Part shown: positions 17,674 through 26,589 of the stretch, piece by piece
Position numbering within the stretch: position 1 is the stretch's first letter
Layout: the number at the start of each line of letters is the position of its first letter
Assembly: GCA_017881265.1 (NCBI GenBank)
Contig: JADGRA010000062.1
Location: 1-64,000 of the forward strand
Reading direction: 5' to 3'
DNA: 64,000 nt
Source: Myxococcaceae bacterium
GTDB lineage: Bacteria > Myxococcota > Myxococcia > Myxococcales > Myxococcaceae
Notes under the pieces: generated by a model
What the model was told of the DNA's origin: nothing
Databases searched by the model: none
Seen by the model: only the letters and a program-made list of their open reading frames with translations
Program-made: the position numbers and the translations under genes

Positions 17674-20388
17674 ATGTCCGGCGACTCAAAGTTTGAGAGC
17701 TCGGGAATGGAGGACACCCTCGCGCTGCCGCCCAAAGCCAGCTCCGATGATGCGCCCGAGCCGGACACGGGAAGGCGAATCGGCCCCTACCGACTCGTCA
17801 AGCTCATTGGCGAGGGTGGCATGGGCGAGGTGTGGCTTGCCGAGCAACTCGATCCCCGGCGCCGGGTGGCCCTCAAACTCATCAAGGCGGGCATGGACAC
17901 CAAGCAGGTGGTGGCCCGCTTCGAGTCCGAGCGCCAGGCCCTGGCCCTCATGGACCACCCCGCCATCGCCAAGGTTTTCGACGGCGGGAGTACGCCCGAG
18001 GGCCGGCCCTACTTCGTCATGGAGTACGTGGCGGGCGTCCCCATTACCGAGCACTGTGACACGCACAAGCTGTCCACCACCGCGAGGCTCGAGCTCTTCA
18101 CCGAGGTCTGTGAGGGCGTCCAGCACGCTCACCAGAAGGCCATCATCCATCGGGACTTGAAGCCGTCGAACATTCTCGTCTCGCTGGCGGACGGCAAGGC
18201 TCAAGTCAAAATCATCGACTTCGGGATTGCGAAGGCCACCGGCTACCGGCTCACGGAGAAGACGCTCTTCACTGAGCTGGGCGCCATCATCGGCACGCCC
18301 GAATACATGAGCCCGGAGCAGGCGGACCTCACCGCGCAGGACGTGGACACGCGGACGGACGTCTACTCGCTGGGCGTCCTCCTCTACCAGCTCCTCACCG
18401 GGGAGCTCCCTTTTGGCCCGAGGGAGCTCCGCTCCTCCAGCTACGAGGAGCTGCGCCGAAAGTTGAGAGAGGTGGAGCCGCCCCGGCCCAGCACCAAGCT
18501 GAGCACTTTGGGGGACGAGGCAGCGGAAGCCGCGACAAACCGAAATACGGATTCTGGAGCACTCCGGCGCCAGCTCGAGGGAGACCTCGACGCCATCACC
18601 ATGAAGGCGCTGGAGAAGGAACGGGATCGCCGCTATGGCACGCCGTCTGAGCTTGCCCAGGACATCGGGCGGCACCTCCGCCACGAGCCGGTCGTGGCAC
18701 GGCCGCCCAGTGCAGCGTACCGCTTCGGGAAGTACATCAAGCGCCACCGGGCGGGCGTGGGGGTGGCCGCCGGGCTGGCCGCGCTCCTGTTGGCATTCGC
18801 GGCGACCATGGCAATTCAGGCGCGGCGGACCGCTCTCGAGCGGGACCGGGCCAACCGCGAGCGAGAGGCCTCGGACAAAGTCTCGGCGTTTCTCGCGAAC
18901 ATGCTCAGCAGCGTGAAGCCGGAGGCACTGGGGAACGCGCTCTTGAAGGACCTGCACGAGCAGGTCGCCGAAGCGCGCCGAGGTCGGGGCGCACCGGAGG
19001 AAAGGGTCGCGGTGGCGCTGGCCTCGCTCGACGAGGCGCTCGTCGGGGTGAACCCGACGCAGACGGCCCTGCACCTCCTCGACGAGCAGATTCTCGATCG
19101 CGCCGGGAAGACCCTCGATCGGGACATGGGCAGTGAGCCGAAAATTGCTGGCAGCCTGGAGTACACGCTCGGGCGGACTTACCTCAGCCTCGGTCTGTAT
19201 GGGCGGGCGGAGCAACACGCCAAGCGCGGAATCGAGCTGCGAACACGTGCATTCGGGCCGGAGCACCCGGACACGCTCAGGTCCATGAACAGTCTGGGCC
19301 TCGTGTACCTGCGACAGGGGCGCTCAAGCGAGGCCGAGAAGCTGCAACAGGAGACTTCGGAGACCGAGCGACGAGTCCTGGGGCCCGACCACCCGGACAC
19401 GCTCAAGTCCATGAACAGCCTTGCCTCCGTGTACGAGTCCCAGGGTCGTTACGAGGAGGCCGAGAAGCTCACCCGCGAGACTTTGGAGGCGGAACGAAGA
19501 GTCCTCGGGCCCGAACACCCCGATACGCTCAGCTCCATGAACGACCTCGCAACCGTGTACGTCCAACAGGGTCGCTACGACGACGCCGAGAAAATCCTCC
19601 GCGAGACTCTTGAGGCCAGGCGAAGAGTTCTGGGGCCCGACGACCCGACGACACTCGATTCCATGAACAATCTCGGCGCCGTGTGCCAGTTCCAAGGTCG
19701 CTACGGCGAGGCCGAGAAGCTCTACCAGGAGAGTTTGGTGGTGAAGCGAAGAGTCCTGGGGCCCGAGCACCCGCGGACGCTCCAGGCAATGAGCAACCTT
19801 GTCGACGTGTACGTGCAACAGGGACGCTTCAGCGATGCTGTAAAGCTCCTCCCTGAGATTTTGAAGGTCCAGCGAAACGTCCTGGGGCCCGAGCACCCCG
19901 ACACGCTCAGCTCCATGAACCTCCTCGCCGACGTGTACGACCAACAAGGGCACTATCGCGATGCCGAGAAGCTCCTGAACGAGACTGTGGAGGTCCAGCG
20001 AAGAGTCCTCGGGCCAAAGAATCCGGAATTGCTCTTGTCCCTGAACACCCTCTCCAACGTGTACTACGACCAGGGTCGCTACGACGAGTCCGAGAAGCTC
20101 GCCCGGGAGGTGGCGACGGGCTACGGGAGCCTGAAACTTGAGGACAGCCGAGACATGGGCGCCGCGCGGGTGGCTCTTGGCCGTGCGCTTATGGGCGAAA
20201 AGCGCTACCCCCAGGCCGAGCCGGAACTCCTCGAAGCGGAGCGCCTACTCTCCAAAGCCAAGGGCGTGGAACACAAGAAGTGCCTCGAGGCGCTGGTCGC
20301 GATGTACGGAGCATGGGAGAAATTCGAACCCGGTAGGGGCCACGCCGCGCAGGCTCCAAAGTGGAGGGCGAAGTTAGGACCGCAGTGA
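17674..20388 (+). CDS. Ser/Thr protein kinase with transmembrane helix and kinesin-light-chain-type TPR repeats
   Basis: 904 residues. Cytoplasmic kinase: GEGGMGEVWLAEQ near 46, Lys in VALKLIKAG, HRDLKPSNIL near 159, IIDFGIAK, and GTPEYMSPEQ near 208, so all catalytic residues are present. A transmembrane helix (GVGVAAGLAALLLAFAATMAIQ) lies near 361-385. The C-terminal half is TPRs of exact 42-residue period carrying LGPEHPDTLSSMN, about nine in total. GAGAGGGGAGAGC precedes ATG 17674. The kinase presumably signals to or through protein partners held by the TPRs. The ORF-track start 17305 overlaps the divergent glgP and is rejected. Confidence 0.93.
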   Translation: MSGDSKFESSGMEDTLALPPKASSDDAPEPDTGRRIGPYRLVKLIGEGGMGEVWLAEQLDPRRRVALKLIKAGMDTKQVVARFESERQALALMDHPAIAKVFDGGSTPEGRPYFVMEYVAGVPITEHCDTHKLSTTARLELFTEVCEGVQHAHQKAIIHRDLKPSNILVSLADGKAQVKIIDFGIAKATGYRLTEKTLFTELGAIIGTPEYMSPEQADLTAQDVDTRTDVYSLGVLLYQLLTGELPFGPRELRSSSYEELRRKLREVEPPRPSTKLSTLGDEAAEAATNRNTDSGALRRQLEGDLDAITMKALEKERDRRYGTPSELAQDIGRHLRHEPVVARPPSAAYRFGKYIKRHRAGVGVAAGLAALLLAFAATMAIQARRTALERDRANREREASDKVSAFLANMLSSVKPEALGNALLKDLHEQVAEARRGRGAPEERVAVALASLDEALVGVNPTQTALHLLDEQILDRAGKTLDRDMGSEPKIAGSLEYTLGRTYLSLGLYGRAEQHAKRGIELRTRAFGPEHPDTLRSMNSLGLVYLRQGRSSEAEKLQQETSETERRVLGPDHPDTLKSMNSLASVYESQGRYEEAEKLTRETLEAERRVLGPEHPDTLSSMNDLATVYVQQGRYDDAEKILRETLEARRRVLGPDDPTTLDSMNNLGAVCQFQGRYGEAEKLYQESLVVKRRVLGPEHPRTLQAMSNLVDVYVQQGRFSDAVKLLPEILKVQRNVLGPEHPDTLSSMNLLADVYDQQGHYRDAEKLLNETVEVQRRVLGPKNPELLLSLNTLSNVYYDQGRYDESEKLAREVATGYGSLKLEDSRDMGAARVALGRALMGEKRYPQAEPELLEAERLLSKAKGVEHKKCLEALVAMYGAWEKFEPGRGHAAQAPKWRAKLGPQ
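19255..20136 (+). repeat. Seven 126-bp tandem repeats coding for TPR units
   Basis: The motif GGGCC-GA-CACCC--ACGCT recurs at 19255, 19381, 19507, 19633, 19759, 19885 and 20011, exactly 126 bases (42 codons) apart. Protein units read RRVLGPEHPDTLxSMNxLAxVYxxQGRYxEAEKL. Nucleotide similarity between units suggests recent duplication or gene conversion inside the kinase gene. Confidence 0.9.
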
Positions 20389-20599
20389 ATGAAGGCTGTG
20401 GCTCGCCAAAAAACTCGGTTCGTCCCGAAACCATTGATGATTCAGCTCAGGGGCAAGATTTTCGCCGGCCTTACCCTTCGCCTCCTTGCAGCCTTCGTGC
20501 GGGGTTCCCCTCGGCCGAGCGCTGTCGGCGCAACCTCGTGCTCTAGAACCTGGCGGCGGCCGCTGGGCTGTCATCAGCCCCCTGTCCGTACCGACAACC

Positions 20600-21049
20600 T
20601 CAAAGGCAACGTGCGGGCGCTGAGCTAAGACGCTTGCTTGACCGGGCAAACAGGGTGTGACGCACGTACGCCGCCTCGCGGGCGGAGAAATAATCTGGGT
20701 CGAGACTCGCCGCGAGGAGCCAGATCGGCGCGTCCTCCTCGTTCTTCACCTCGAGCCACACCGGCTGGATCCCCCTTCGGGCAAGGTTGGTGCCGAAGAG
20801 CGCCTGGCTCTCCTTGGCGCTCAGCACCGCGACGGTGACAGCCACCCCGCCTTGTCTCTGGGTCATCGCACGCTCCGCGAGCGGGACCTCCTCGAGGCGG
20901 CCGTGGCGGTACGCGGTGAGAGTGGTGAAGTCCAAATCCCGCACCGCGTCGAAGAGCACCCGCAGGCGTCGCCCGCGACGCCACCCGAGCAGCGCGAGCA
21001 CGAGGACCAGTGCGCCCGCAAGGACGAAGACGACGTCAGGCATCACCAT
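20600..21049 (-). CDS. Hypothetical membrane-anchored protein, possibly truncated
   Basis: 149 residues with one N-terminal helix (VVFVLAGALVLVLALLGW) and a soluble domain containing GIQPVWLEVKNEEDAPIWLLAASLDPDYFSAREAAY. That stretch resembles a domain seen in larger proteins of unknown function, where the text continues beyond AAY; here it ends soon after in a low-similarity tail, so a 3' truncation or frameshift is possible. Two in-frame ATGs (21049, 21043) are equally plausible. Function unknown. Confidence 0.55.
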   Translation of the reverse strand: MVMPDVVFVLAGALVLVLALLGWRRGRRLRVLFDAVRDLDFTTLTAYRHGRLEEVPLAERAMTQRQGGVAVTVAVLSAKESQALFGTNLARRGIQPVWLEVKNEEDAPIWLLAASLDPDYFSAREAAYVRHTLFARSSKRLSSAPARCL

Positions 21050-21216
21050 GGCTCACCATAGCCCCCTGCGTGATGCAACATGCGGAATTGGCGGTGAAAA
21101 CCGTCCGGTCCTGCCACCGAGTCTCGCAAGGAACTGCTGGTAGCCCGCCAGTGAAACGACGGCAGGTTGAGCCCGGCGAGGCGGCAGGTTTCCCGCTGTG
21201 CGAAGTTCTTCATCGC

Positions 21217-22839
21217 TCAAGGGCCACCACGGACTCGCCCTTTGCGTTCAAACTGTTTTTCGTAGAGCGCCTCCAGCCGTTGGTAGGTGTCCGCCTCCAG
21301 CGGCCCCTTGTCGCTGCGAATGCGCACCACGCGCGCGAACCGGAGCGCAAAGCCAGAGCTGTAGGTGGGGCTCTTCTGCACGTCGTTGTAGGCGACCTCG
21401 ACGACCAGCTCGGGCTTCACATGGACGACGCCGGGCTCCTCCGAAACCTTGATGGCGAGCAGCTGCTGCATCAGCTGCAGGCGTTCGGCATCCGTCAACC
21501 CCTTGAATGTCTTGCCAATCATCTGCCAGCTGTCTCCGTCCCGGACGCCGAGCCAGTAGTTACTCAGGACGCCTCGCCGCCGGCCATGGCCCCACTCCGC
21601 GGCGAGAACCACGACGTCGAGGGTGTCGGCGGGCTTCAGCTTCAGCCAGTTCTTCCCGCGCTTTCCGGCCGTGTAGGGCGCCCCCAGCCGCTTGGCCATC
21701 AGGCCCTCGTGGCCCGCCTGGAGGGCCTGCGACAGGAAGGTGGCGAGTTCCTCCCTCGACGTCACGACCCTCCGCTCGACGCGCAGCTTCGGGGGAACCA
21801 GCCGCTCCAGGCTGGTGAAGCGCTCCTGGTAGGCCAAGTCCATCAGCATGGCGCCGTCCAAATGGAGCACGTCGAAGAGGCGAAGCTCGAGTGGGATGCT
21901 CTCGCGGTGCGCTTCGATGTCATGGATGCGCCGGAACCGGCGCATCAGCTCTTGAAATGGAAGCGGTCTCCCGTGCCCATCGACCGCGAGGACCTCCCCC
22001 TCAACGACGAAGGCCCGGGACGGCAGGGCACGAACCAGCTCGACAATCTCCGGAAGGCTCGCGGTGACGTCGCTCAAGCGACGGCTAAAGATGCGCACCT
22101 CGTCCTCGAGGCGGTGAATCTGCACCCGGGCCCCGTCCAGTTTGTACTCGGCAGCCGTCGTGCCTCCGTGCTCGGCGAGCGCAGCCTCTGGGCTCTCTGC
22201 TACCTCCGCCAGCATCGGCTTGATGGGAGAGAGCAGCCGCAAACTCACGGCACGAATGGCATCCACCCCCTCGAAGAGCGCCACTTCCGCAATTCGGCCC
22301 AGGTCTCCGAGGAACATCTGAGCGGTCCGGACAAGTGGGGCGGGAATTCGCGCAGCTTCCGCGATGGCGTCCAGCATGCCGCCCTCGTTCAGGCCGATGC
22401 GCATCTCGCCGGAAAGACTGCGCATCAACACCTCGCGCTCCTCCGGCGTGGCACGAGCGACCAGCGCGCCCAGCAGCGCTTGCCGCCTGCGCTTGGCGTC
22501 GACGCCGTGCACCTCCGCAATTGCTTGAAGCTGTTCGTGCACCTCCACCAGGGCCAGCGACGGGGCCGAAGGGGGTGCCGCTTCGGCCAGGGCCAGGGCG
22601 CTCTGCAGGGTGGCGAACCCCACGTTCAGCACCCGATGGTCCGACTCCGCGAAGGTGTTTCCGGTCAGAAAAAGGACGGCCGGGGCAACCTCTTCGCGGT
22701 GGAGCTTCCGGAGAAAGTCCGCCACCAGCTGCGCCTTGTCGAGCCGCCCGGACGTCCGGGCGAGCCGTGAGACAACGCTGGCCAGGTCGAGGAACGGCGT
22801 GGCGGTCGTGCCACTCATCAATGACTGCACGGCCGGCAC
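21217..22839 (-). CDS. ATP-dependent DNA ligase
   Basis: Up to 540 residues. An N-terminal helical DNA-binding domain (LVADFLRKLHREEVAPAVLFLTGN) is followed by the adenylation domain with motif I EYKLDGARVQIHR near residue 231 (Lys is the AMP acceptor), RAFVVEGEVLAVD, EGLMAKRLGAPY and KRGKNWLKLKP, and an OB domain with PELVVEVAYNDVQKSP and SGFALRFARVVRIR. This archaeal-like monofunctional form accompanies NAD-dependent LigA in many bacteria and is assigned to repair. The start is uncertain: GTG 22839 or ATG 22818, neither with a strong ribosome site. Confidence 0.92.
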   Translation of the reverse strand: MPAVQSLMSGTTATPFLDLASVVSRLARTSGRLDKAQLVADFLRKLHREEVAPAVLFLTGNTFAESDHRVLNVGFATLQSALALAEAAPPSAPSLALVEVHEQLQAIAEVHGVDAKRRRQALLGALVARATPEEREVLMRSLSGEMRIGLNEGGMLDAIAEAARIPAPLVRTAQMFLGDLGRIAEVALFEGVDAIRAVSLRLLSPIKPMLAEVAESPEAALAEHGGTTAAEYKLDGARVQIHRLEDEVRIFSRRLSDVTASLPEIVELVRALPSRAFVVEGEVLAVDGHGRPLPFQELMRRFRRIHDIEAHRESIPLELRLFDVLHLDGAMLMDLAYQERFTSLERLVPPKLRVERRVVTSREELATFLSQALQAGHEGLMAKRLGAPYTAGKRGKNWLKLKPADTLDVVVLAAEWGHGRRRGVLSNYWLGVRDGDSWQMIGKTFKGLTDAERLQLMQQLLAIKVSEEPGVVHVKPELVVEVAYNDVQKSPTYSSGFALRFARVVRIRSDKGPLEADTYQRLEALYEKQFERKGRVRGGP

Positions 22840-23092
22840 CGGAGCTCACTCATCGGGATGCCGTGTTCAGAACAGAACAGCATTCTGGACGCCTTCGCAC
22901 TCAGTCAGTAAGCCCACGTTAGCCAGGTGCGAACTGAAAAGGATGTCGGCCGAGCCGGCGAGCAGCGTCTTCTCGTACACTAACGACTCCTCATGGGTGC
23001 CATCGTGACCCTGAGTTGGTGCAAAGCGAAAGGCACCTTGGAAACCCCCGGGGCGGCTGCCGGGGGGGGGACAGGTTTCTCGAGGAGGACGC

Positions 23093-24142
23093 ATGCTGAC
23101 ACGGAGACGTTTCCTTCAGGCTGCCGTGGGAAGTGCGCTGGTTGCCACGACGACCAGCGCCCAGCAGCAGGCCGGAGGTGCCCCAGCGGGGAAGCTTCCC
23201 GAGGGCGCGTACAAGGTCCCCGCCGGGGCGCAAGTCCCTCGGCGGGAACTGGGGCGCACGGGCGAGCGCGTCAGCATCGTCGGCCTCGGCGGCTACCACC
23301 TCGGGATTCCCAGCGAGCAGGAGAGCATCCACCTCGTCCGTCTGGCGCTCGACCATGGAATGAACTTCCTCGACAACTGCTGGGACTATAACGGTGGCGA
23401 GAGCGAGCGACGGATGGGGAAGGCGCTGCGCGACGGTTACCGCCAGAAGGCCTTCCTGATGACCAAGCTGGACGGCCGCACGGCGGCGTCGGCGCGCGAG
23501 CAGCTCGAGCAATCGATGAGGCGACTCGGGGTCGACGTCGTCGACCTGGTGCAAATCCACGAGGTCATCCGACCCGACGACCCGGAGCGCTGCTTCGCAC
23601 CCGGTGGCACCATCGAGGCGCTGGTTGCGGCACGCAAGGCCGGCAAGCTGCGATTCATCGGATTCACCGGGCACAAGGACCCGGACATTCACCTGCTCAT
23701 GCTCGAGGTCGCGCGGCAGCACGGCTTTCGCTTCGACAGCGTGCAGATGCCCATCAACGTCCTCGACGCGCACTACCGCAGCTTCGAAGGTAACGTCCTC
23801 CCGGTCGCCCTTCGGGACGGCACCGCCGTGCTGGGCATGAAGCCCATGGGCGCTGGGCTGATTCTGGAGTCCGGCGCAGCGAAGGCCGAAGAATGCCTGC
23901 GGTACGCGATGAGCGTGCCAGGCGTCGCCGTGACGATTACCGGCTGCGACAGTGTGGGAATCCTCGAGCAGGCACTGTCCATGGCGGTGGATTTCCACCC
24001 GATGTCCGATGCGGACCGCGACAGGCTGCTCGCCCGGACGGCGGCCGCGGCCCGGGATGGCAGCTGGGAGAAGTTCAAGACCACCCACCAGTTCGACGGG
24101 ACCGTGCAGAACGGGCGCTGGCTGACGTCGGCTCAAATCTGA
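23093..24142 (+). CDS. Tat-exported aldo/keto reductase family oxidoreductase
   Basis: 349 residues. Signal MLTRRRFLQAAVGSALVATTTSA is twin-arginine type. The (beta/alpha)8 barrel begins PRRELGRTGERVSIVGLGGYHLG; tetrad residues are seen in NFLDNCWDYNGGESERRMG (Asp and Tyr), FLMTKLDG (Lys) and VQIHEVIRPDD (His). The C-terminal region AEECLRYAMSVPGVAVTITGCDS is typical of the family. AGGAGGACGC precedes ATG 23093. The Tat route is consistent with export after folding with cofactor. Substrate unknown. Confidence 0.9.
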   Translation: MLTRRRFLQAAVGSALVATTTSAQQQAGGAPAGKLPEGAYKVPAGAQVPRRELGRTGERVSIVGLGGYHLGIPSEQESIHLVRLALDHGMNFLDNCWDYNGGESERRMGKALRDGYRQKAFLMTKLDGRTAASAREQLEQSMRRLGVDVVDLVQIHEVIRPDDPERCFAPGGTIEALVAARKAGKLRFIGFTGHKDPDIHLLMLEVARQHGFRFDSVQMPINVLDAHYRSFEGNVLPVALRDGTAVLGMKPMGAGLILESGAAKAEECLRYAMSVPGVAVTITGCDSVGILEQALSMAVDFHPMSDADRDRLLARTAAAARDGSWEKFKTTHQFDGTVQNGRWLTSAQI

Positions 24143-24178
24143 TGGAGAATGGCGGAGGAGAAGGAAGAGCCTCGCGAC

Positions 24179-24409
24179 TCAGGTCGCTCGATGGGGCGCA
24201 GCCTTCTGGCTGGCCCGTTCCCGATGGACCGTCACCGTCTCTCCGCCAATTCCCCAGTTGTCGGTGTCGACCTCATCGATGACCACCACGGTGGTGGCCG
24301 GATTCTTTCCCAACTTGTCGCGGAGCAGTTCAGTCACGAGCCGAATCAGCTCCGCCTTCTGTGCGGTGGTGACGCCTTCCCGGGTGATTCTGATGTTCAC
24401 GTAGGGCAT
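24179..24409 (-). CDS. 4-oxalocrotonate tautomerase family protein
   Basis: 76 residues starting MPYVNIRITREGVTTAQKAELIRLVTELL; Pro immediately after Met is the catalytic base of this family, exposed after Met removal. TTVVVIDEVDTDNWGIGGETV matches the C-terminal half of the 4-OT fold. TGGAGGAAGC precedes ATG 24409. The ORF-track extension to 24514 is not supported. Convergent with the aldo/keto reductase gene, ends 36 bases apart. The natural substrate is unknown. Confidence 0.88.
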   Translation of the reverse strand: MPYVNIRITREGVTTAQKAELIRLVTELLRDKLGKNPATTVVVIDEVDTDNWGIGGETVTVHRERASQKAAPHRAT

Positions 24410-24554
24410 TGCTTCCTCCAACGGCCGGCGAACCGGCCGCGAACGCCGCGGCCGAGGCGAGGGAGAATAGGCCGGCAAGCCCAGCCCTACACCTCCAGTC
24501 GGCGCTTCACGCAAACGGCCCCGCGCGCATCAAGCTAGACGGCCTCGTCCGTCT

Positions 24555-24737
24555 TCACCACCCGCAAGACGACGCCCTCGCAGAGAAGCTCCAGCGCTCG
24601 AGCGGCGTCCTGGGTGTCGGTCCCGCCGACAGCACCGGGAAATCCGTCGTCACATACTGGCCGGGAGGAACACGGCCGGTGAGCCCCGGAGCGCGCCGCT
24701 TGCCGACGAAGCCGCGGGAGACAAAGGGTTTGGCCAT
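24555..24737 (-). pseudogene. Truncated sulfite-oxidase-like oxidoreductase (N-terminal fragment)
   Basis: Begins with a good ribosome site (AAGGAGGCGAG) and ATG 24737, then MAKPFVSRGFVGKRRAPGLTGRVPPGQYVTTDFPVLSAGPTPRTPLERWSFS, the recognisable N-terminus of sulfite-oxidase-like molybdopterin enzymes (normally about 200-250 residues). The frame then degenerates and stops at 60 codons, before any molybdopterin-binding Cys. No continuation was found in the other two frames before the 4-OT gene. It lies just after two DUF6644-like membrane genes. Confidence 0.75.
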
Positions 24738-24845
24738 CTCGCCTCCTTCCTTCGGAAAGGGCCTCAGGTACCCAGCAGCCACCCGCCGGGGCGGCCCGAG
24801 AAGGACACCACTGGCGCTCCAGCGTGGCAAGCCGTGCGGGAACTC

Positions 24846-25340
24846 TCAATGTGCCAGCATGGTGAAGCCAATCCAGCGGGCGACGGCGACGACGCCCAGC
24901 CAGCACAGCAAGGAGATGGCTCCGGCCAGCCGGGCGCGCCAGGGCGGCCGTGGGGTGTTCCCCCACGTCTGCAGGCTGCGCCGCGCCCACCAGTGGAAGG
25001 ACGCCATGTTCAGACCGGCGAGCACGAGCAGCGCCATCTTGGCCTGAAGGTAGGGGTTGCGGGCATAGGCCGGTGCGTTCGAGGCAAACATAAGAAACCC
25101 CGAGGCGACCGCCATGGCGAACGCGGCCCAGGTGAGGGGGAGGACGTCCCGGAGGACGCGCTGGACGGGCCGGTCACGCCAGGCAACGCCGAGGAGGCGC
25201 AGGTCGACGACGCTGATGGAGCCCACCACCAGCGTGATGGCCAGCACGTGGACGCACTCAATCCAGGGGAAGGCGACCTCGTTCTCGCGGATGGCGTTGG
25301 CCCAGCCCGTCGCGTAGAGCCACTCGAGGAAGCTGGTCAC
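24846..25340 (-). CDS. DUF6644-like integral membrane protein (copy B)
   Basis: 164 residues from GTG 25340. Four hydrophobic helices with WIECVHVLAITLVVGSISVVDLRLLGV, VLPLTWAAFAMAVASGFLMF, LQAKMALLVLAGLNMASFHWW and ISLLCWLGVVAVARWIGF. His residues in helices 1 and 3 could bind haem as in cytochrome b561-like proteins, but this is unproven. It is a paralog of the next upstream gene (25366-25869), 25 bases away. The TTG start in the track would overlap that gene. Confidence 0.75.
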   Translation of the reverse strand: MTSFLEWLYATGWANAIRENEVAFPWIECVHVLAITLVVGSISVVDLRLLGVAWRDRPVQRVLRDVLPLTWAAFAMAVASGFLMFASNAPAYARNPYLQAKMALLVLAGLNMASFHWWARRSLQTWGNTPRPPWRARLAGAISLLCWLGVVAVARWIGFTMLAH

Positions 25341-25365
25341 CGGCCGCACCCCGTCTGGGCGTCCC

Positions 25366-25869
25366 TCAACGGACACCCATGTACGCAATCCACCGGCCAG
25401 CGCAGAGGATGGCGACCCACAGCCCGATGGAGGCCGTGCCGAAGACGCGGGCCACCCGGCCGCGCAATCGGCTTGTACCCCAGTAATCGGGGCTGTGGCG
25501 CAGCGGCCGCCCGGTGGCCGCGGTGAGGGCGAGCGCGGCGAGCAGCAGCACCATCTTCAGCTGGAAGGCGGGGCTGAGGAGTGAGCGCGCCGGCTCGGCG
25601 GCAATCATCACCGCGCCACTGACCAGCAGCACCAGCACCGAGGCCCAGATGACCGGCAAGAAACGGCGCGAGACGCGCGCCAGGGGCGCGTCGGTGCCGC
25701 GCAGGCCGAGCAGGCGGAGGTTGAACAGCAACATGGCGCCCATCACCGCGGCGATGGCCAACAGGTGCACCGTCTGCACCGCCGGCACCACCCACTCGCG
25801 CGTCTGGAGCTGCCGGCTGAAGGGCGTCAGTTCCAGCCAGGCACAGAAGGCGGTCACCGCTGCACGCAT
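25366..25869 (-). CDS. DUF6644-like integral membrane protein (copy A)
   Basis: 167 residues, four helices: [74 protein letters not shown] and [23 protein letters not shown]. It shares helix layout and the motifs VHxLAI, RLLG and ARWI/GRWI with copy B, so the two are a tandem duplication. Likely first gene of the A / B / sulfite-oxidase-like operon. An electron-transfer or membrane-anchor role is only inference. Confidence 0.75.
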   Translation of the reverse strand: MRAAVTAFCAWLELTPFSRQLQTREWVVPAVQTVHLLAIAAVMGAMLLFNLRLLGLRGTDAPLARVSRRFLPVIWASVLVLLVSGAVMIAAEPARSLLSPAFQLKMVLLLAALALTAATGRPLRHSPDYWGTSRLRGRVARVFGTASIGLWVAILCAGRWIAYMGVR

Positions 25870-25941
25870 CGCCCAACCTTAGTCGCTCGCCACCTGCCCC
25901 CATCAGCGGATTTCCACTTCCCCCGGGGCGACCTCGACGCG

Positions 25942-26514
25942 TCAGCCGGGGGGCGGCGTGGCCTGCGGCAGCAGGGACGCAAGGTCGACCTCGGGCCCTT
26001 CCAGGGAGAGCAGCGTCCCAGGCACATACGGCAGCCGCAGCAGCTCCTCCCGGCTGAGGCCCAGAACGCGCGCCAGGCGGCCCATCGGCCAGCTGTCCCG
26101 CAGCGCCTCGAACTCCTCGTCGGAGAGCTCCTCCACCTCGAGGTCGCGCTCCTCGTACACCAGGGTCTCGCCCCCCACCGGCGCGCCCGCGCCGTAGGCC
26201 GTCACCGCCTCGAAGCGGTCCGGGTCGAAGGCGTAGGCGTGCACCGTCGCCCCGAAGGCGGAGGAGAGGGAGGCGGCGAGGGACTGGTGCTCGCGGTACC
26301 ACTGCGCCCCGGCCGGGCCGTAGGTGTGGGGCCCGTCATAGGCCAGGCGAAACAGCTTCCGCCCGGTGTCGACGGACACCAGGAGCGCGGCCGCTGCGGG
26401 CGACTGTCCGTCCGCCTCGAGTGCGGCGCGGCCGAGCCCCTGCAGCGACACGCCCGCCAGGCCCTCGGCCCGGAGGAGGTAGCCACCATGGGCGTCAATT
26501 CGGGGTGCGAGCAC
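25942..26514 (-). CDS. Conserved hypothetical protein, divergent from clpB
   Basis: 190 residues if GTG 26514 is the start; the track's longer version runs into clpB and is not credible. The body reads [31 protein letters not shown], then [49 protein letters not shown], a helical acidic tail. No family recognised. Coding quality is good up to about 26500; the start is uncertain. Divergent from clpB with roughly 75 bases between. Confidence 0.6.
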   Translation of the reverse strand: MLAPRIDAHGGYLLRAEGLAGVSLQGLGRAALEADGQSPAAAALLVSVDTGRKLFRLAYDGPHTYGPAGAQWYREHQSLAASLSSAFGATVHAYAFDPDRFEAVTAYGAGAPVGGETLVYEERDLEVEELSDEEFEALRDSWPMGRLARVLGLSREELLRLPYVPGTLLSLEGPEVDLASLLPQATPPPG

Positions 26515-26589
26515 GGGGGAGTGTTCAACAGCTTCTACGCGCCGACCGGGCGCCTTGCCAAGCGCACGCAAAGTCTTAGGTTGGGGCCC

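Noticed and set aside
22867-23094. 75-codon reverse ORF between ligase and aldo/keto reductase
   Set aside because: No motif and it overlaps the ribosome site of the reductase gene.
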